Assembly: GCA_039621445.1 (NCBI GenBank)
Contig: CP154954.1
Span: forward strand, 24,564,954-24,628,953
Direction: 5' to 3'
Source of the DNA: Euglena gracilis
Taxonomy: Eukaryota; Euglenida; Euglenophyceae; Euglenales
Length of the DNA: 64,000 nt
The position numbers and the translations under genes are program-made. The notes under the pieces were generated by a model. It was not told the DNA's origin, did not search any database, and was given only the letters and a program-made list of their open reading frames with translations. How positions within the stretch are numbered: the stretch's first letter is position 1; every line of letters starts with the position of its first letter. Of this stretch, positions 53,406-63,823 are shown in pieces.

Positions 53406-53881
53406 ATCAGTTGCATGACGGCTGACGTAGTCTGTAGCATCTGATCTAATAAGGCTCCGTGTGTTCCTACGGGCGGCTGCAGTATCCAAGCCAGTTCAGG
53501 CACCGTGACAGCACCAGTGCCAATAGTCGTAACAGTGGGTGTGTGCTTCCAACCTGTTTGATGCACGAGAGCACCAATCTCTCCCTCCACCCCCTTCACG
53601 TCATTTGGTAAGCGGCATTTGCACCAAACCTCCTGGAGTTGATCCCCTTCAACACAGGGTTGCCACAGTTCATAAATTGTTTTCCGTCTGTCAGGGTACA
53701 GGGTCCCAGAAATTTCGTAAAAATTGTAAATTTGCGCAAATGCGCCCATTTCAAAGAAAAAACCCTTGCGAATCCTGCCGCCTAAGCCGCACCCACCCCG
53801 CCCCCTCCCTTTCGCCTCCTGGGCCGCCCGCTCCTCCAATCGCATGCACAGCCGTCTCAGCCGCACCTCCGCATCCGCCAT
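53294..53881 (-). CDS. Candidate gene, 195-codon reverse ORF, unknown
   Basis: ATG 53881 begins MADAEVRLRRLCMRLEERAA, GC-rich and probably helical. A GGCAAATG-type motif follows, then a protein-like stretch: SGTLYPDRRKTIYELWQPCV, then GDQLQEVWCKCRLPNDVKG and TVTTIGTGAVTVPELAWILQ. The last 45 codons run through GCGCAAATG motifs and are probably not coding. A donor-like AGG-GTTTTT lies after the first 38 codons. It is not a known CRESS protein. It may be a host gene or a second viral fragment. Confidence 0.38.
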   Translation of the reverse strand: MADAEVRLRRLCMRLEERAAQEAKGRGRGGCGLGGRIRKGFFFEMGAFAQIYNFYEISGTLYPDRRKTIYELWQPCVEGDQLQEVWCKCRLPNDVKGVEGEIGALVHQTGWKHTPTVTTIGTGAVTVPELAWILQPPVGTHGALLDQMLQTTSAVMQLMCVYARICANKHNMFICALAQIKCKTLKVKIHVCGRK

Positions 53882-53989
53882 CCAGTGGAATCCGGTGGAC
53901 GTGCAAGTCAGCCCTCAGCCTCAGCCCATCGCCGGGCAATGTCGTTCCAGGGGGGGGGGGGTTGCCATTGTCTGGGCCCAGAGACTGTT

Positions 53990-54480
53990 GGAGAGTTGTG
54001 TCTGGCTGGACCCCCCACCCGTCGGGTTCCCTACTACACGTTGTTCCCTACTACACGTTGTTCCCTACACGTCGGGTTCCCTCCTCCCTCCCTCACCCCC
54101 CTCCCATTTTTTGAGACCACAAAATTACCCCCCCCCCCCCGGTCTTCGCCGAGCCCCCCACCCACCGGCAAAACCCGGGCTGGACCGAGAAATTTTTGGA
54201 GCAAGGCGCCGAAATTTTTTGGAAATGGGGTCCAAAATTGCTTCAAAAAACGGCATTTTTGGGTCGTTTTCGGATTTCAAATTTTGGATAAAAAAATGCC
54301 AACTGGCTGGGTTTGGGCTCTGGGGGGTATTGTTTGGGTACCAGCCAGGTCCAGCTCCCAGCCGGCCGGACCCCCCCCCCCGGACCCTCCACCCCTGGGG
54401 GGGGGTCCAGCCAGCACCTTTTCCAGCCGGTCCGCGGGACCCCACCCCCCGGGGTGCTTAAGAAAACCCCCAGTGGTGGC
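53990..54480. other. Intergenic and dispersed repeat
   Basis: Short tandem TTCCCTACTACACGTTG (54030-54080), C-runs, then a relative of 45900-46220 (GCCAGGTCCAGCTCCCAGCC, CCAGCACCTTTTCCAGCCGG). No gene. Confidence 0.45.
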
Positions 54481-54523
54481 TGGCTGGCCGACCGGGTGGG
54501 TGCCAAATCGGACCCCCTAGGTC

Positions 54524-54800
54524 GTGAGAAAGCTTGGCTCCTCACGCCCGTCGGGTTGGCTTCCCAACCCAAGTCACCCCATTCCTCCTGGGAAGGAATG
54601 GAGGGGGCGGCCCCCGGATCTTTTCGACGCCCCTCCCCCCTTTGGGCCGCGCCTCTGCCATGTGTGCCTCTTGCCTGTCGGGGTCCCGCCGCTTGCCCCC
54701 GCCCCCCTCTCCCGGCTTGCCCGGTTTGGTCTGTATGCTCGCTCTGACGCTCTGAAGCGGCTGCAACGATCGGCGGTCGGAGGCGGGGGAAGGTTCTGGG
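54524..54800 (+). other. GC-rich island, possible exon
   Basis: The best frame reads LFDAPPPFGPRLCHVC, then PLSRLARFGLYARSDALKRL and QRSAVGGGGRFWVG. The reverse strand is open across the same span. No family. Confidence 0.25.
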
Positions 54801-55149
54801 TGGGGCCGGGGCTGGAAGGAATCCCTGGACCCTATGGTGGTGGGCGGGAGCACACAATCACTTGGTCGTTGGCCAACCCCCCTGAGGGGTGGGTGACTGA
54901 TTTTTTTTCCAGATTGGACTGACGTTTTCTTTTTTTTTTGGCCCGGTCGACCCCTTCCCCTGAGGGGGGAGGGGTCGACAGAAATCACTTAAGTGGACAG
55001 GCATCGAAGGCGTGGAAAAATTCCTCACCCACAAAAATTTTTGTGTCCAAAATGAACTGCATTACTGTACCACAATTTCTGCCCTAGGTGGGGGTTCATA
55101 GAATCATAATCTGGGTTTTTCTTTTGTCCCAAATCCGCATCAATTGAAA

Positions 55150-55510
55150 CAGTTGCATGGTGAGGGTGGACCCCTGTCCAGGTCGGTGGGGCGCGGTCCA
55201 ACCCCCGCTTCCCATTTTTCCGAGCCGCCGGTTCTTAGGTCAAATCTTTCCTCGTGAACCGCCATACGGTGGGTTGGGCCGGGTTTCCTGTGCAGACAGC
55301 GGTGGGTGGGGCAAACGCCTGTGCGCACGTCGCCCAAGGCCGACGCCCCCATCCTCCTGGGTGGCCGTCCGTGCGTCTGTGTGGCCGCCGTGCCCCCCGC
55401 TCTGTCGGGCGGCGCGGCTTCCCCACAGCCAAGGCCCTCCTGCTCCCCATCCGGCCGCTTGTCCTTCTGACTGTTCTGTTGGGGGATTGGGGCATTGTCT
55501 GTGATTGATT
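55150..55510 (+). other. GC-rich island, possible exon
   Basis: After CTGTGCAG at about 55297, one frame reads WVGQTPVRTSPKADAPILLG then GRPCVCVAAVPPALSGGA. Two more forward frames and one reverse frame are open. Undecided. Confidence 0.22.
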
Positions 55511-55569
55511 CCCTGTTGTCTGACACCCTTTTTTTAAAAGAAATAATCTTTGGTGATCTTTGCGAGCGG

Positions 55570-55830
55570 CCGAGCTCAGGTAACGGCCGGGGGCGGTCCC
55601 GACCTAAATTTCAAACTGCCACATTACGCCTCCAACGGCTGAGGCATTCGTTTCGTAAGGGCGTCTTTTTTGATGCCAAAGGCTCCATGAAGCGAAGGCC
55701 GCACAAACGCCTTATCCCAACCAGAATGATGGTCCACAAAACACTCAATGACTTTCGTCACATTCCCAATTGCAGGGCAGTGTTGGCGGCGCCAAACCTC
55801 GGTTGCTTGTCCTCCCTCCGCCACCACCCC
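55570..55830. other. Probable exon region, strand undecided
   Basis: The forward frame reads RLQRLRHSFRKGVFFDAKGS then MKRRPHKRLIPTRMMVHKTL, with an acceptor-like CAATTGCAG ending at 55776. The reverse frame reads AIGNVTKVIECFVDHHSGWD then KAFVRPSLHGAFGIKKDALT. Both are protein-like. Confidence 0.28.
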
Positions 55831-55939
55831 CCTCCCTCGCCTCGCCTCGGACTGCCTGGCCTCCCCGCGGCCGGGGTCTGGGGTCGGCCTGCCACACTCT
55901 GTCCCACCCCTCGGCCAGGCTTCCAGATCAGATTTTTAC

Positions 55940-56370
55940 CCAAGGCCAATTTGCATCATATTTGAACGTTTTCCCTTTTTTTTGCCAACAAATTCCATAC
56001 ATTTGGCATCAGTATGTACAAAAATCACAAAAAACCTTGGTTTGAGACTTTTTTTGAAAAAAGGAAAATGTGAATGCCAGTTCAAGACAAGCACCCATTT
56101 AATTTGCATATTGGGAAAGACCATCTCCTGGAAAAAATCCTCTCCTCTCCACAGCTGCCTCCGCAAGTTTCTCCGCAAGCAATCCCTCCCGAAAGGCAAA
56201 GTCTTTGGCCACAGTCGTTGTTCACCCTCCACCCTTAACCCTGATGCCGTCCGTGCTGGAAGAAGTGCCTGGTTGAGTCAGCAAATGGATGGTTATTTTT
56301 CTGGTTCTGTTGAGTTACGTCCTCTTTTCCTCTTCTGCCTACACAACGTTGGATGTGTTTCTGAGTTTAT
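55940..56370. other. Mixed intergenic
   Basis: AT-rich with a 98-codon reverse frame (55936-56232) and an overlapping forward frame. Neither is supported. Confidence 0.3.
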
Positions 56371-56375
56371 ATGTA

Positions 56376-56557
56376 CCTCCCCCGGGCGCTTGGCCCCCCT
56401 CCTCCTTACATGCAAACTTGGCCCCCCTAAAGTTGGCCTTTGGCCTTTTGCACATGGCCGCCAAATTTATTAACATGCAAATTTGGCCCTAAGGTTGGCC
56501 CCCCAGCCTTACCTTCAATCATGGCCCGGGCCAAGCGCCCGGGGGGGGGGGGGGAGG
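56376..56557. mobile_element. GCGCTTGG-family element, best copy, TA-flanked, 182 bp
   Basis: TA at 56374-56375 and 56558-56559. Ends CCTCCCCCGGGCGCTTGGCC and GGGCCAAGCGCCCGG, a G-run, AGG: inverted repeats starting CCTCCCCC like the pogo-type transposon. It carries TTAACATGCAAA uninterrupted. Confidence 0.85.
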
Positions 56558-56565
56558 TACGATAT

Positions 56566-56616
56566 CAGCCTCCAACTAAAGGGACCCCCCCGGGGGGTCC
56601 CTTTAGTTGGAGGCTG
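56566..56616. repeat. Perfect 25-bp-arm hairpin
   Basis: 56566-56590 (CAGCCTCCAACTAAAGGGAC then C-run) and 56592-56616 are exact reverse complements with one base between. It lies between two GCGCTTGG-family elements. Confidence 0.9.
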
Positions 56617-56629
56617 CCATTTACGCATG

Positions 56630-56773
56630 CCTCCGCCCAGGCGCTTGGCCCCCCTCCTCCTTACATGCAAATCTCGCCCCCCTAAAGTTGGCCTTTGGCA
56701 TTTTGCAAACGGCTGCCAAAATTCTTGACATGCAAACTTGGCCCCCCTGAGGTTGGCCCCCCTGGTGGGAGAG
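56630..56773. mobile_element. GCGCTTGG-family element, copy
   Basis: CCTCCGCCCAGGCGCTTGGC at left, then TTACATGCAAATC, AAGTTGGCCTTTGG, TTGACATGCAAACTTGG, and GGTGGGAGAGGTA at right. (TG)n of about 20 bp follows at 56787-56806. Confidence 0.7.
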
Positions 56774-56785
56774 GTATATGTACAC

Positions 56786-56818
<33 letters not shown>

Positions 56819-56859
56819 TGTATATTTAATATTTTGCAATAATTATTTTGTATTAACCC

Positions 56860-56965
56860 CCCCTCAATTAGAAGCGCCTCAGGGCTATTATTCGGTCAGT
56901 TTGTGTCAAACCCGGGGGTTGCTTCTTATTGGGTCGAAGCGCCGAAAACCTTCGGCGCTTCCCGC
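56860..56965. repeat. Foldbacks including GAAGCGCCGAA stem
   Basis: GAAGCGCCGAA (about 56936-56946) and TTCGGCGCTTC (about 56951-56961) form an 11-bp stem with a 4-base loop. CAATTAGAAGC and GCTTCTTATTGGG form a weaker outer pair. Part of the GGCGC hairpin set. Confidence 0.55.
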
Positions 56966-56999
56966 CGGGTGTAAAAAATCAGGCTTTTTGGACAAGCGT

Positions 57000-57540
57000 C
57001 CTGTGTCCCAACCCTCCCTCACCGAGAAACCAAAGGATTTCTACACCTTATGACCAACTTTTTTGCATTTCACCCCAGATATGTTTCCATTTGACGCCAA
57101 TTTGTTTGCACTTAACCACAAAAAAAGTGCGTGTTTCACCCCAATTTGTTTGCATTTCATCACAAAAATGTCTGCACACTATCCCAAAATGTTTGCACGT
57201 TTTCAGAAAATTCTTGTACTTGGATCTGGTTTTTTGCACAATTTCCACCAGTCGGAATGCATTTTTTTACATTGATAACATGTGGGCTTTTTTTTTCATT
57301 GTGCAAAAAAAATACGACGCAGTGCACAAAACTTTTTGCAGTTGTGACCAAAAAACAATGCGGTTGAAGGTCATGGGCAAAAATTCTGACACGCTTTGGC
57401 AAATATTTTTGCCAGGCGTGGGCAAAAAAATTTGGTTGCAAGGTGTAGGATTGTGGCCAAAGACCCGATCCATCTTGCATTTGTGTGTTTGCAGTTTGCC
57501 AGTGCTTGAATATGTGTGTCTGCCCTGGGGGGGAAACAGG
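57000..57540. other. AT-rich stretch with TTTGCA-type direct repeats
   Basis: Diverged CCAATTTGTTTGCA / AAAATGT-TGCAC units of about 30-35 bp (57060-57200). Long frames with F-A-L-N / I-C-L-H echoes are by-products. Confidence 0.4.
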
Positions 57541-57544
57541 GAAT

Positions 57545-58045
57545 TTCTTAAGCCGGAGGGTACCCTACCCCCCGGGGGGGGGTCCAGCCAGCCAGCAGCT
57601 CAAATCCAGCCAGCAGCCCAAATTCGGGCTGGGAGCCCCCCCCCCCCCGGGGGGCGAGTGAAATAAAGTCGGGTCCAGCCCGGCCGGAGGCCGGGCCAGC
57701 CGGCCGAAGGCCGGCCCAGCCGGCCGCAAGCTGGCCAGCCAACTGGGCTGTCCAGGTCATTTATCCCTGCATTTTCCCCCCTCATCACAGCCCCTCCATC
57801 ACAGCCCCCCAGCGTTGATCTAGCTCCACCCATCAAAATGTCGAAAATGGCAAAAATGTGTTAGAAAATTTTGTTTTTCCTCGACCCAGCCCAGCCCAGC
57901 CCGCTCCAGCCCCGGACCCCCCCCCCTCCCCCCCCCACCCACCCCGGGGGGGGGGGTCCAGCCAGCAGCTCAAATCTAGCCAGCAGCCTTTTTGCCAGCC
58001 GGAGGCTGGACCCCCCCCCCCCCCGGGGGGTCCTTAAGAAATTCC
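57545..58045 (+). repeat. Dispersed repeat D, copy 2
   Basis: Homologous to 25085-25470 (see there), longer at the left with GGTCCAGCCAGCCAGCAGC and an added GGCCGAAGGCCGG-type palindromic stretch (57680-57730). Confidence 0.8.
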
Positions 58046-58128
58046 CTGGGGGGAAATCCGAGGGGGGAGGGGCTTCATTTGGGGAAGGGCTTCTTTGGGG
58101 GGGAGCGTTACCTCATGAAGTTTGAATT

Positions 58129-58570
58129 TCACAAGGACAGCCGCAAAAAGATGATTGGGAATGGCAATTTTAGGAAAAAAGGATGGCTGGGTCCGTGGCG
58201 GAAATTGGTAGTTTTGACAACAACAACAGAAAACAAATCAGGGGGGCCAGACTGAAAGCTGAATGGCAGCCTGCCGGGAAACTGGAACTGTCCCCTCCGC
58301 TCTTTTGCCGCCTCTGCGCTTCTCGTCCGTCCGCCACCTATGGACCAGGGGGGAAACCCAACGCTGTCAACGTCTTGGCTTCTTGAGACACTCTGCGCCT
58401 GGCTGACTGACCTGAGCCCCTGCCCCTGCCGTGAATGGACCTGCGCCGAATCCCCGGATTTGTTGCTCAAGAAAAGTGGTTTCCTTCTTAGCCCCTCCCC
58501 CGCTGTCAGCGCGGCTTTGAGTCAGCAACCACTTGGCGCCGGGCAGAGGTCTGCTGGGGAGAGGGACTAA
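58129..58570. other. Probable exon region, strand undecided
   Basis: Reverse: ATG 58470 MSNKSGDSAQVHSRQGQGLR then SVSRSQDVDSVGFPPWSIGG (113 codons). Forward: WLLETLCAWLTDLSPCPC then REWTCAESPDLLLKKSGF with a stop at 58570. Both are protein-like. Confidence 0.27.
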
Positions 58571-58714
58571 CTTGCGTGGGAGGCACCAACTTTCGAATTT
58601 TGGATTTGAGGAAACCTGAGATTTAATGCGAATCAATTTTTTATGGATTTCCCTCGTAAATGGATTCCCGGGATCCTTTCTTTTTAGTGAAGGCAGCAGG
58701 GGGTAAAAATTGTC

Positions 58715-59308
58715 TTGAGGGAAGCCGGTGCTTCTTTTTTTTTGGACTCCCGGATTTCTCAGGAGTTGAAAAAAAAACCAAATAATGCCCCCACTTGGAC
58801 CAGGGCTTTGGGCAAAAATATTACACCGGGGGGTTTTGCCACGTGGTTCACGCGGTGTTGCACACGATACAAAGCACGAGGTTCATGTGGGACTTTCAAA
58901 AAAGAAGCAACAAAACTAAAAATTAAAATAAAACAAAAACGCCCACAAAAAGGATTCAGCAGAATAAATAACTGTCGTTTGAATTCCCTATTAGGGCTTA
59001 TATTCTCTTGTATTTGTTCGTCATATTTTATTTTTCAGTTTTTTTTTTCAATCAAATTTTTACAATTTTTCTTCATGTGCTTTTTGGAGGAAAAATGTAA
59101 GGGATTGTCCACAGCATACACTTCGTCGCATGAAATAACGTTGCACGATGGAAATGAAAATTTAAAGGGAATGAAAAGTTTTGAAGTCCTCTCCGGCAAG
59201 TCTGGGGTTTGGACAAAAAATTCCCCCAGTGGGATTTCTTTAAAGATTTTTAAGGCATTTTGTGGTCTTTTAAGCAAGGAGGGGAAATTGAGTCCCTGGT
59301 CCAAGTAA
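58715..59308 (+). other. Open frame of 197 codons, uncertain
   Basis: Long for this AT-rich stretch. Parts are protein-like (KCKGLSTAYTSSHEITLHDG, KSGVWTKNSPSGISLKIFK). A reverse 104-codon frame (59035-59349: GEFFVQTPDLPERTSKLF, then SCDEVYAVDNPLHFSSKKH) is at least as good. I cannot choose. Confidence 0.25.
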
Positions 59309-59359
59309 ACGAGTGGGGCGGGGGCTCGGACCCCCTGTCCATTCAACAAGAGGGGCCAA

Positions 59360-60655
59360 AGCCAGAATTGCCTGTGTTTCAGCTTGGCCAGCAGACAAAT
59401 GTGTAGTGTGATGGGTCCACTCCACGGAAAGGGTGAGGGTGAGTGTGATTGATTCGGAATAGGGTTAGGGATTGGGTTTGGTGTAGGGTCAGGGGGGTTG
59501 GTGTGTGCATTTGGAGAAGGGTTAGGTTTAGGGCTGATTTCATTTTAATTTTCTGTTTTAGTTTTTGGCCATATTTCTCCTAACTTATTCGTTTGGGCTA
59601 CCCTAACTCTAATCCTATTCTTTTCTTCACAACAATTGTAATTATAAATTTATCTCAAAAAAAGATCTCAGGAAAATAAATGGTGGCGAAACCCCAATAA
59701 GGGTACATTTAGAAAATTAAACCTCCCCTCTCGTTCACTCACTGGAACTGGGGGCCCAGTGGTTTTGGGCTGTCATCGAAATCTCCAGAATGAAGTTTTT
59801 GGGGCGTTTTCGTGACACTGAACTGCATTTTATGGGTTGTGCTCTGGGGGGTCCGATGTTCGGGGTGACTATGGAGGGGTTAGAAGGTGCCCTCTCCCCT
59901 GTTGGGAGGGGGTAGTCACCCACCCCTCCTCAAAAGAAAGTCAAAAACCCAAAAAAAATTCCAGCGCTTAAGATAAATTTTTCTCACGTATTTCCATATA
60001 TTCTCATTTTTTGCATGTTCATTGGAATTTTGGTTTTGTGAATTTTCGATGTTTTCCTTTTTCTTTCTTTTTCTACATTACTGATTGGTTTTAGTTTTTA
60101 ACGAAGGTTGTGCTTGAAGTTTGTTTTGAAGTTTTTCTTGAGATCCCAAAGTGCTTTTTTTTCCCTCTTAACAAAGCTCGGGGTGAAGAATTTTTTTCAA
60201 GACGTTGATTATCTTTCATCATGGTAAAAAAAAAAGATATTTAAAGTTTTTTTCCAAATAAAAATGGAAATTTTAAAAAACAATAATGCATTCTTCTTTC
60301 CATCTCATCACTTTTTCCCAAAAGGGCTTTTTAAAAAAGAATTCCTGGATTTATTCCCATTTTTCAAAATATTTGGCAAACCTGTGATAAATACAGAATC
60401 ATGTGTACAAAAAAGGCACATGGCATGTTATCCAATTGCAAACTGTATTTATTTGTCCACAAATGAACAGAAATTTTTGCAAGGCACATCAACAAGCTGG
60501 TAAAAAGCAGAAGTTTTTGACGTTATTTTCTTCCCCAAGGAACTCAATAATTTGCTGGTTAAGGCACAAAAACCCTCAGGAATAAAACACAAAAAAAAAA
60601 CTCTCAAAAAGGGGGGAGACGTGGATATATTCATTGGTGCATTTTTTCGTGTATC
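59360..60655. other. AT-rich intergenic
   Basis: TTAGGG-like repeats at 59458-59530. No convincing ORF. A short polypyrimidine stretch precedes the acceptor at 60660. Confidence 0.4.
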
Positions 60656-60660
60656 TCTTA

Positions 60661-61144
60661 GGTGGCTGAGAGGTCCATTGATGCCGGACACCGCACGCTT
60701 TTGTATTTTAATTGCGCGCTGACCCAGATCCTCTCCCTGCACAGCGGGGTGCCCCCGCCCGGCATGCCGCACCCCGTTCACGCGACACTCAGTCCACGGG
60801 CGGGGTTCGAAGCGTCTTGCCCTGGACGCCCGGAAAGTGTGCGTCCAGAACTGTGTCTCGCTGAAATCCGCCCCCCCGCAGGGGGCTGCTCTCCGCCGGG
60901 GTCGGCTTCCCCGCTGGCGCCTCACGACGCGTCCCACTTCGGCACTTCCCCAACGCCTCCTCCCCCCCTCCCCCGCGGCCCCTCTCCCCCGCTCATCCGT
61001 GTGGGCCTGGCCCGCTGCCGCCCAAAGGCGCTTGCATTTCCTGCTGCCCATTTCAGGCGGCTGGGAGCAGCCTTTCCCACCACCGGGGGGCGGTCCGAGC
61101 GGTGGCACGTCCAAGCGCTTTTCGGCGCGGTGGGGCTGTCGAAG
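60661..61144 (+). CDS. Candidate internal exon, 484 nt, unknown
   Basis: TATCTCTTAG ends at 60660 and GAAG-GTAAAAG gives a donor at 61145. The frame is open throughout (about 160 codons): VAERSIDAGHRTLLYFNCAL, then LTQILSLHSGVPPPGMPHP, then VGLARCRPKALAFPAAHFRR. Sharp AT-to-GC changes coincide with both splice sites, which supports an exon. Pro-rich middle. The overlapping 323-codon reverse frame (60449-61420) ignores these boundaries and I take it as the shadow. No family recognised. Confidence 0.45.
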
Positions 61145-61490
61145 GTAAAAGTTAGCTCCAAATTTGCACTGTGAAATTTTTCTTGCAGCGAAATGGTGTC
61201 GTTTAAAAAAAAAAGAAGAAGAAAAGAACGCTGATGGCCATTTGCAGTATGCTGCACAGGACGCTGGCTGTCGGAGAACGTCACCAATTAAAGTGAGCTG
61301 GCACTGAAAACAACTTTGAGCGTTAAGATGGTTTCCGGAAAGCCTCTTGAAAACTTGGAGAGGACCGTGGACGGCACAGAGTCGGTTCAGCAGGACAGCT
61401 GGGCAACAGCATCTGTTCAAAGGTCGTTATGGTTATCGGCGGGGTGGTTTTAAGAAAGGCCCACAACTCCAACGACAGGGACGAACCGCC

Positions 61491-61671
61491 CGGATTGTCA
61501 CATTGTCACATTGTCGGATTGTCACATTGTCACATTGTCGGATTGTCACATTGTCACATTGTCGGATTGTCACATATTGTCACATTGTCGGATTGTCACA
61601 TTGTCACATTGTCGGATTGTCACACTGTCACATTGTCGGATTGTCACATTGTCACATTGTCGGATTGTCAC
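61491..61671. repeat. 24-bp tandem repeat of ATTGTC octamers
   Basis: About seven units of GGATTGTC-ACATTGTC-ACATTGTC, one shortened near 61570. All frames are open (C-H-I-V-G-L-S-H) with no sign of coding. Confidence 0.95.
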
Positions 61672-61689
61672 AACGGACGGAATTACGAC

Positions 61690-61960
61690 CGGACTCGCGT
61701 TTTTGTGGGAGGGGCCCAGCAACAGAGCATTGGCTGAAGCCCATCCACCACAGTGCCCACCGGTCAAGCAACCCGCCTTGGCTCGAAGGACCGACCCCCA
61801 TGCCGCCCCGGCCCTAAACCGCCTTCCCCCACCGCTGCCCCATCTCTTTCTCAGCGATTTCAACGCCCGGGGAGGGTCCCGAGGCCGTCCGCCCAATCCC
61901 AGGTGCCCTGAGAGCATTTCCGGGAGCATTTGCTTCCCCCTCCATTTCAGGCTTCTTTTT
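61690..61960. other. GC-rich stretch, coding doubtful
   Basis: Forward frame RTELRPDSRFCGRGP and a reverse 137-codon frame overlap. No splice evidence. Confidence 0.2.
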
Positions 61961-61989
61961 AAGTCAAGCAATTGCTTAAGCACTGACCG

Positions 61990-62320
61990 ACCCCCCCCCC
62001 CGGGGTGACTGGTTTTTTCAGAGTGACTGACTGGTTTTTAACCCGGACCCCCTCCCCCCCCGGGGGGGGGGGGGGTCGGCCAGGAGTAGGCAAAAGCGGC
62101 TTGAGTGACCCCGGCGCCAAAGGCGCCGGAAATTTTTTTTTGGCCTAAAATGGCCTAAAGTGACTGGAAAGTGGCCGTTTTTCTGAGTGGCCGACCCCCC
62201 CCCCCAGGGGTTAGTGACTGGTTTTTTTGAAAATGAGTGACTGACTGGTTTTTTTTAAAAAAAAAGTGGAGTGACCCCCCTCCTCCCCCCCGGGGGTCGG
62301 TAAAAAATTGTATGGTCAGA
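61990..62320. repeat. GTGACTGACTGG motifs with C/G runs and a GGCGCC hairpin
   Basis: AGTGACTGACTGGTTTTT at about 62021 and 62233, CCTAAAATGG at 62143, and CCGGCGCCAAAGGCGCCGG at about 62110-62128. Same set as 46600-46840 and 48000-48310. Confidence 0.7.
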
Positions 62321-62329
62321 AGACCCCAC

Positions 62330-63740
62330 CCCGGGGGGGGGGGGGTCTGGGGCCGGACCCCGAGGGGGTCCCAGGCCGGAGGCCCAGGTATGGGTTTCGG
62401 AGCAAAGCGCCGAAAATTTTTTGTGAAATTGTCAAGGCAGGCTGGGTCGGTGGGGGCCCCCCCCCGGAGTCTTAAAGAGAAGCCCGCCCCACTTGGCTTG
62501 CCCACTGGAACAAGTGAGAGGGTGTTTAATTTCCATTTATTTTCAATTGGATTTTGGCTTTAAACTACTGCCCCCGGGGGGAGGGTGAACGACCCGGAAA
62601 TTTGTCTTTCTGTCCAAAAAGGCCATACATCAAAGCATGTTGGTCAACGTCCAAAAAAGGTTCTTCTGTGCCTTCGGTGCCGAGTAGCCGGGTGGGGCGG
62701 CATCCTGGTCTACTCCGCCCCCCCCCCCTGGGCCAAAAACCAGTCAGTCACTCCGAAAAAACCAGTCAGTCACCTCCCCCCGCACACACCTTAAGCAATG
62801 GGCCCCCCCATGGAGGGATGAAGTGGTGAATGGATTTTGAAAAGCAATTGATTGGCTTTTTGAGAGAAGACAGTGACAGACCCCGGGGGGAGAGGGAGGG
62901 AGAGACACGGTTGTGTTCACTGGTGAGGTGGAGATTCGTGACAAGCTTCCCCGGCAGGCCTGAACCCAAGGCACCAGAAACTTTTTTTCCGGTTTAATGC
63001 AATTCTCTGCGTTTTCCCCCCCATAGCTAGCATATGCGATTTTCCAAATTTCTCCGAAGGTGTGCCAAAGAAAAAAAGTTTCAATGTCTTGAGGAAATTG
63101 GGTAATTTGTGTGTGGTGGCTCTTTTTTCATGGATGGTTATATAGGAAGAAGGATTCTGCTTGCCCCCCCCCTCGGCCCTTGGACCTCCGGCGCTTGGCG
63201 CTTGGCTTGGCCTCCTTTCACGCAAACCTGTCCAAAATTTCGCCCTAAATTTTTTCTATCTTTGGCCCCATGTTGAATCGAAAACATTTGAATGGGACAA
63301 ATTGGCACCCAGCATTGAAAAAATTCTGGCCGTTGGTCCCAGAATCTTTGTTTGCTTTTCAAAGGTTTGACAGTTTTTCTGACTTTGCATGGATGCCAAC
63401 AACATCAACAACGTCCATTTTTTTGCATTTTTGGGGGGGGCATTCCACTCTGCATTTTTTGTGTATATTCGAAGCCCCTTCTCCGCCCTCCCAGGTCCTA
63501 AGAATTACTCTGCCTCCCCCCACTCACCCTCTCATTTTTGACCACAGTGGACATCACTTCCCAACCCACCCAACCCCACCCCCCTGCTGGTCCCTCCCCA
63601 GCAGCCATCGGCGCGTGCCGCCCCGTTTCTTTCTCAACTCGAGCCCAACGCTGTGCCCCCCCCCCACAGTGACTCCCGAAGCGGCTGGTCTTTGGACTGT
63701 GGTCGCTATGGGCAATGTCAGATTGCGGAACCAGTACCGC
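62330..63740. other. Mixed intergenic
   Basis: Includes inverted CCAGTCAGTCAC motifs (62741-62776). A reverse frame at 62917-63225 and forward frames at 63270-63833 lack support. Confidence 0.3.
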
Positions 63741-63743
63741 ATA

Positions 63744-63823
63744 GGGGATGCTGACGCACGGTGTGCGGCACGGTGTGCACGGTGTGCCACACGGTGTGCC
63801 GCATACCGTGCGTCGGCATCCCC
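63744..63823. repeat. Long hairpin, 28-bp arms
   Basis: 63744-63771 (GGGGATGCTGACGCACGGT then GTGCGGCAC) pairs with 63796-63823 with two mismatches. The 24-base loop has more GGTGTGC units. Related to the foldback at 30287-30950. Confidence 0.8.

Noticed and set aside
60449-61420. 323-codon reverse-strand gene
   Set aside because: It runs through the AT/GC boundaries and splice sites of the forward exon 60661-61144 without any change, so it is more likely a GC-driven shadow.
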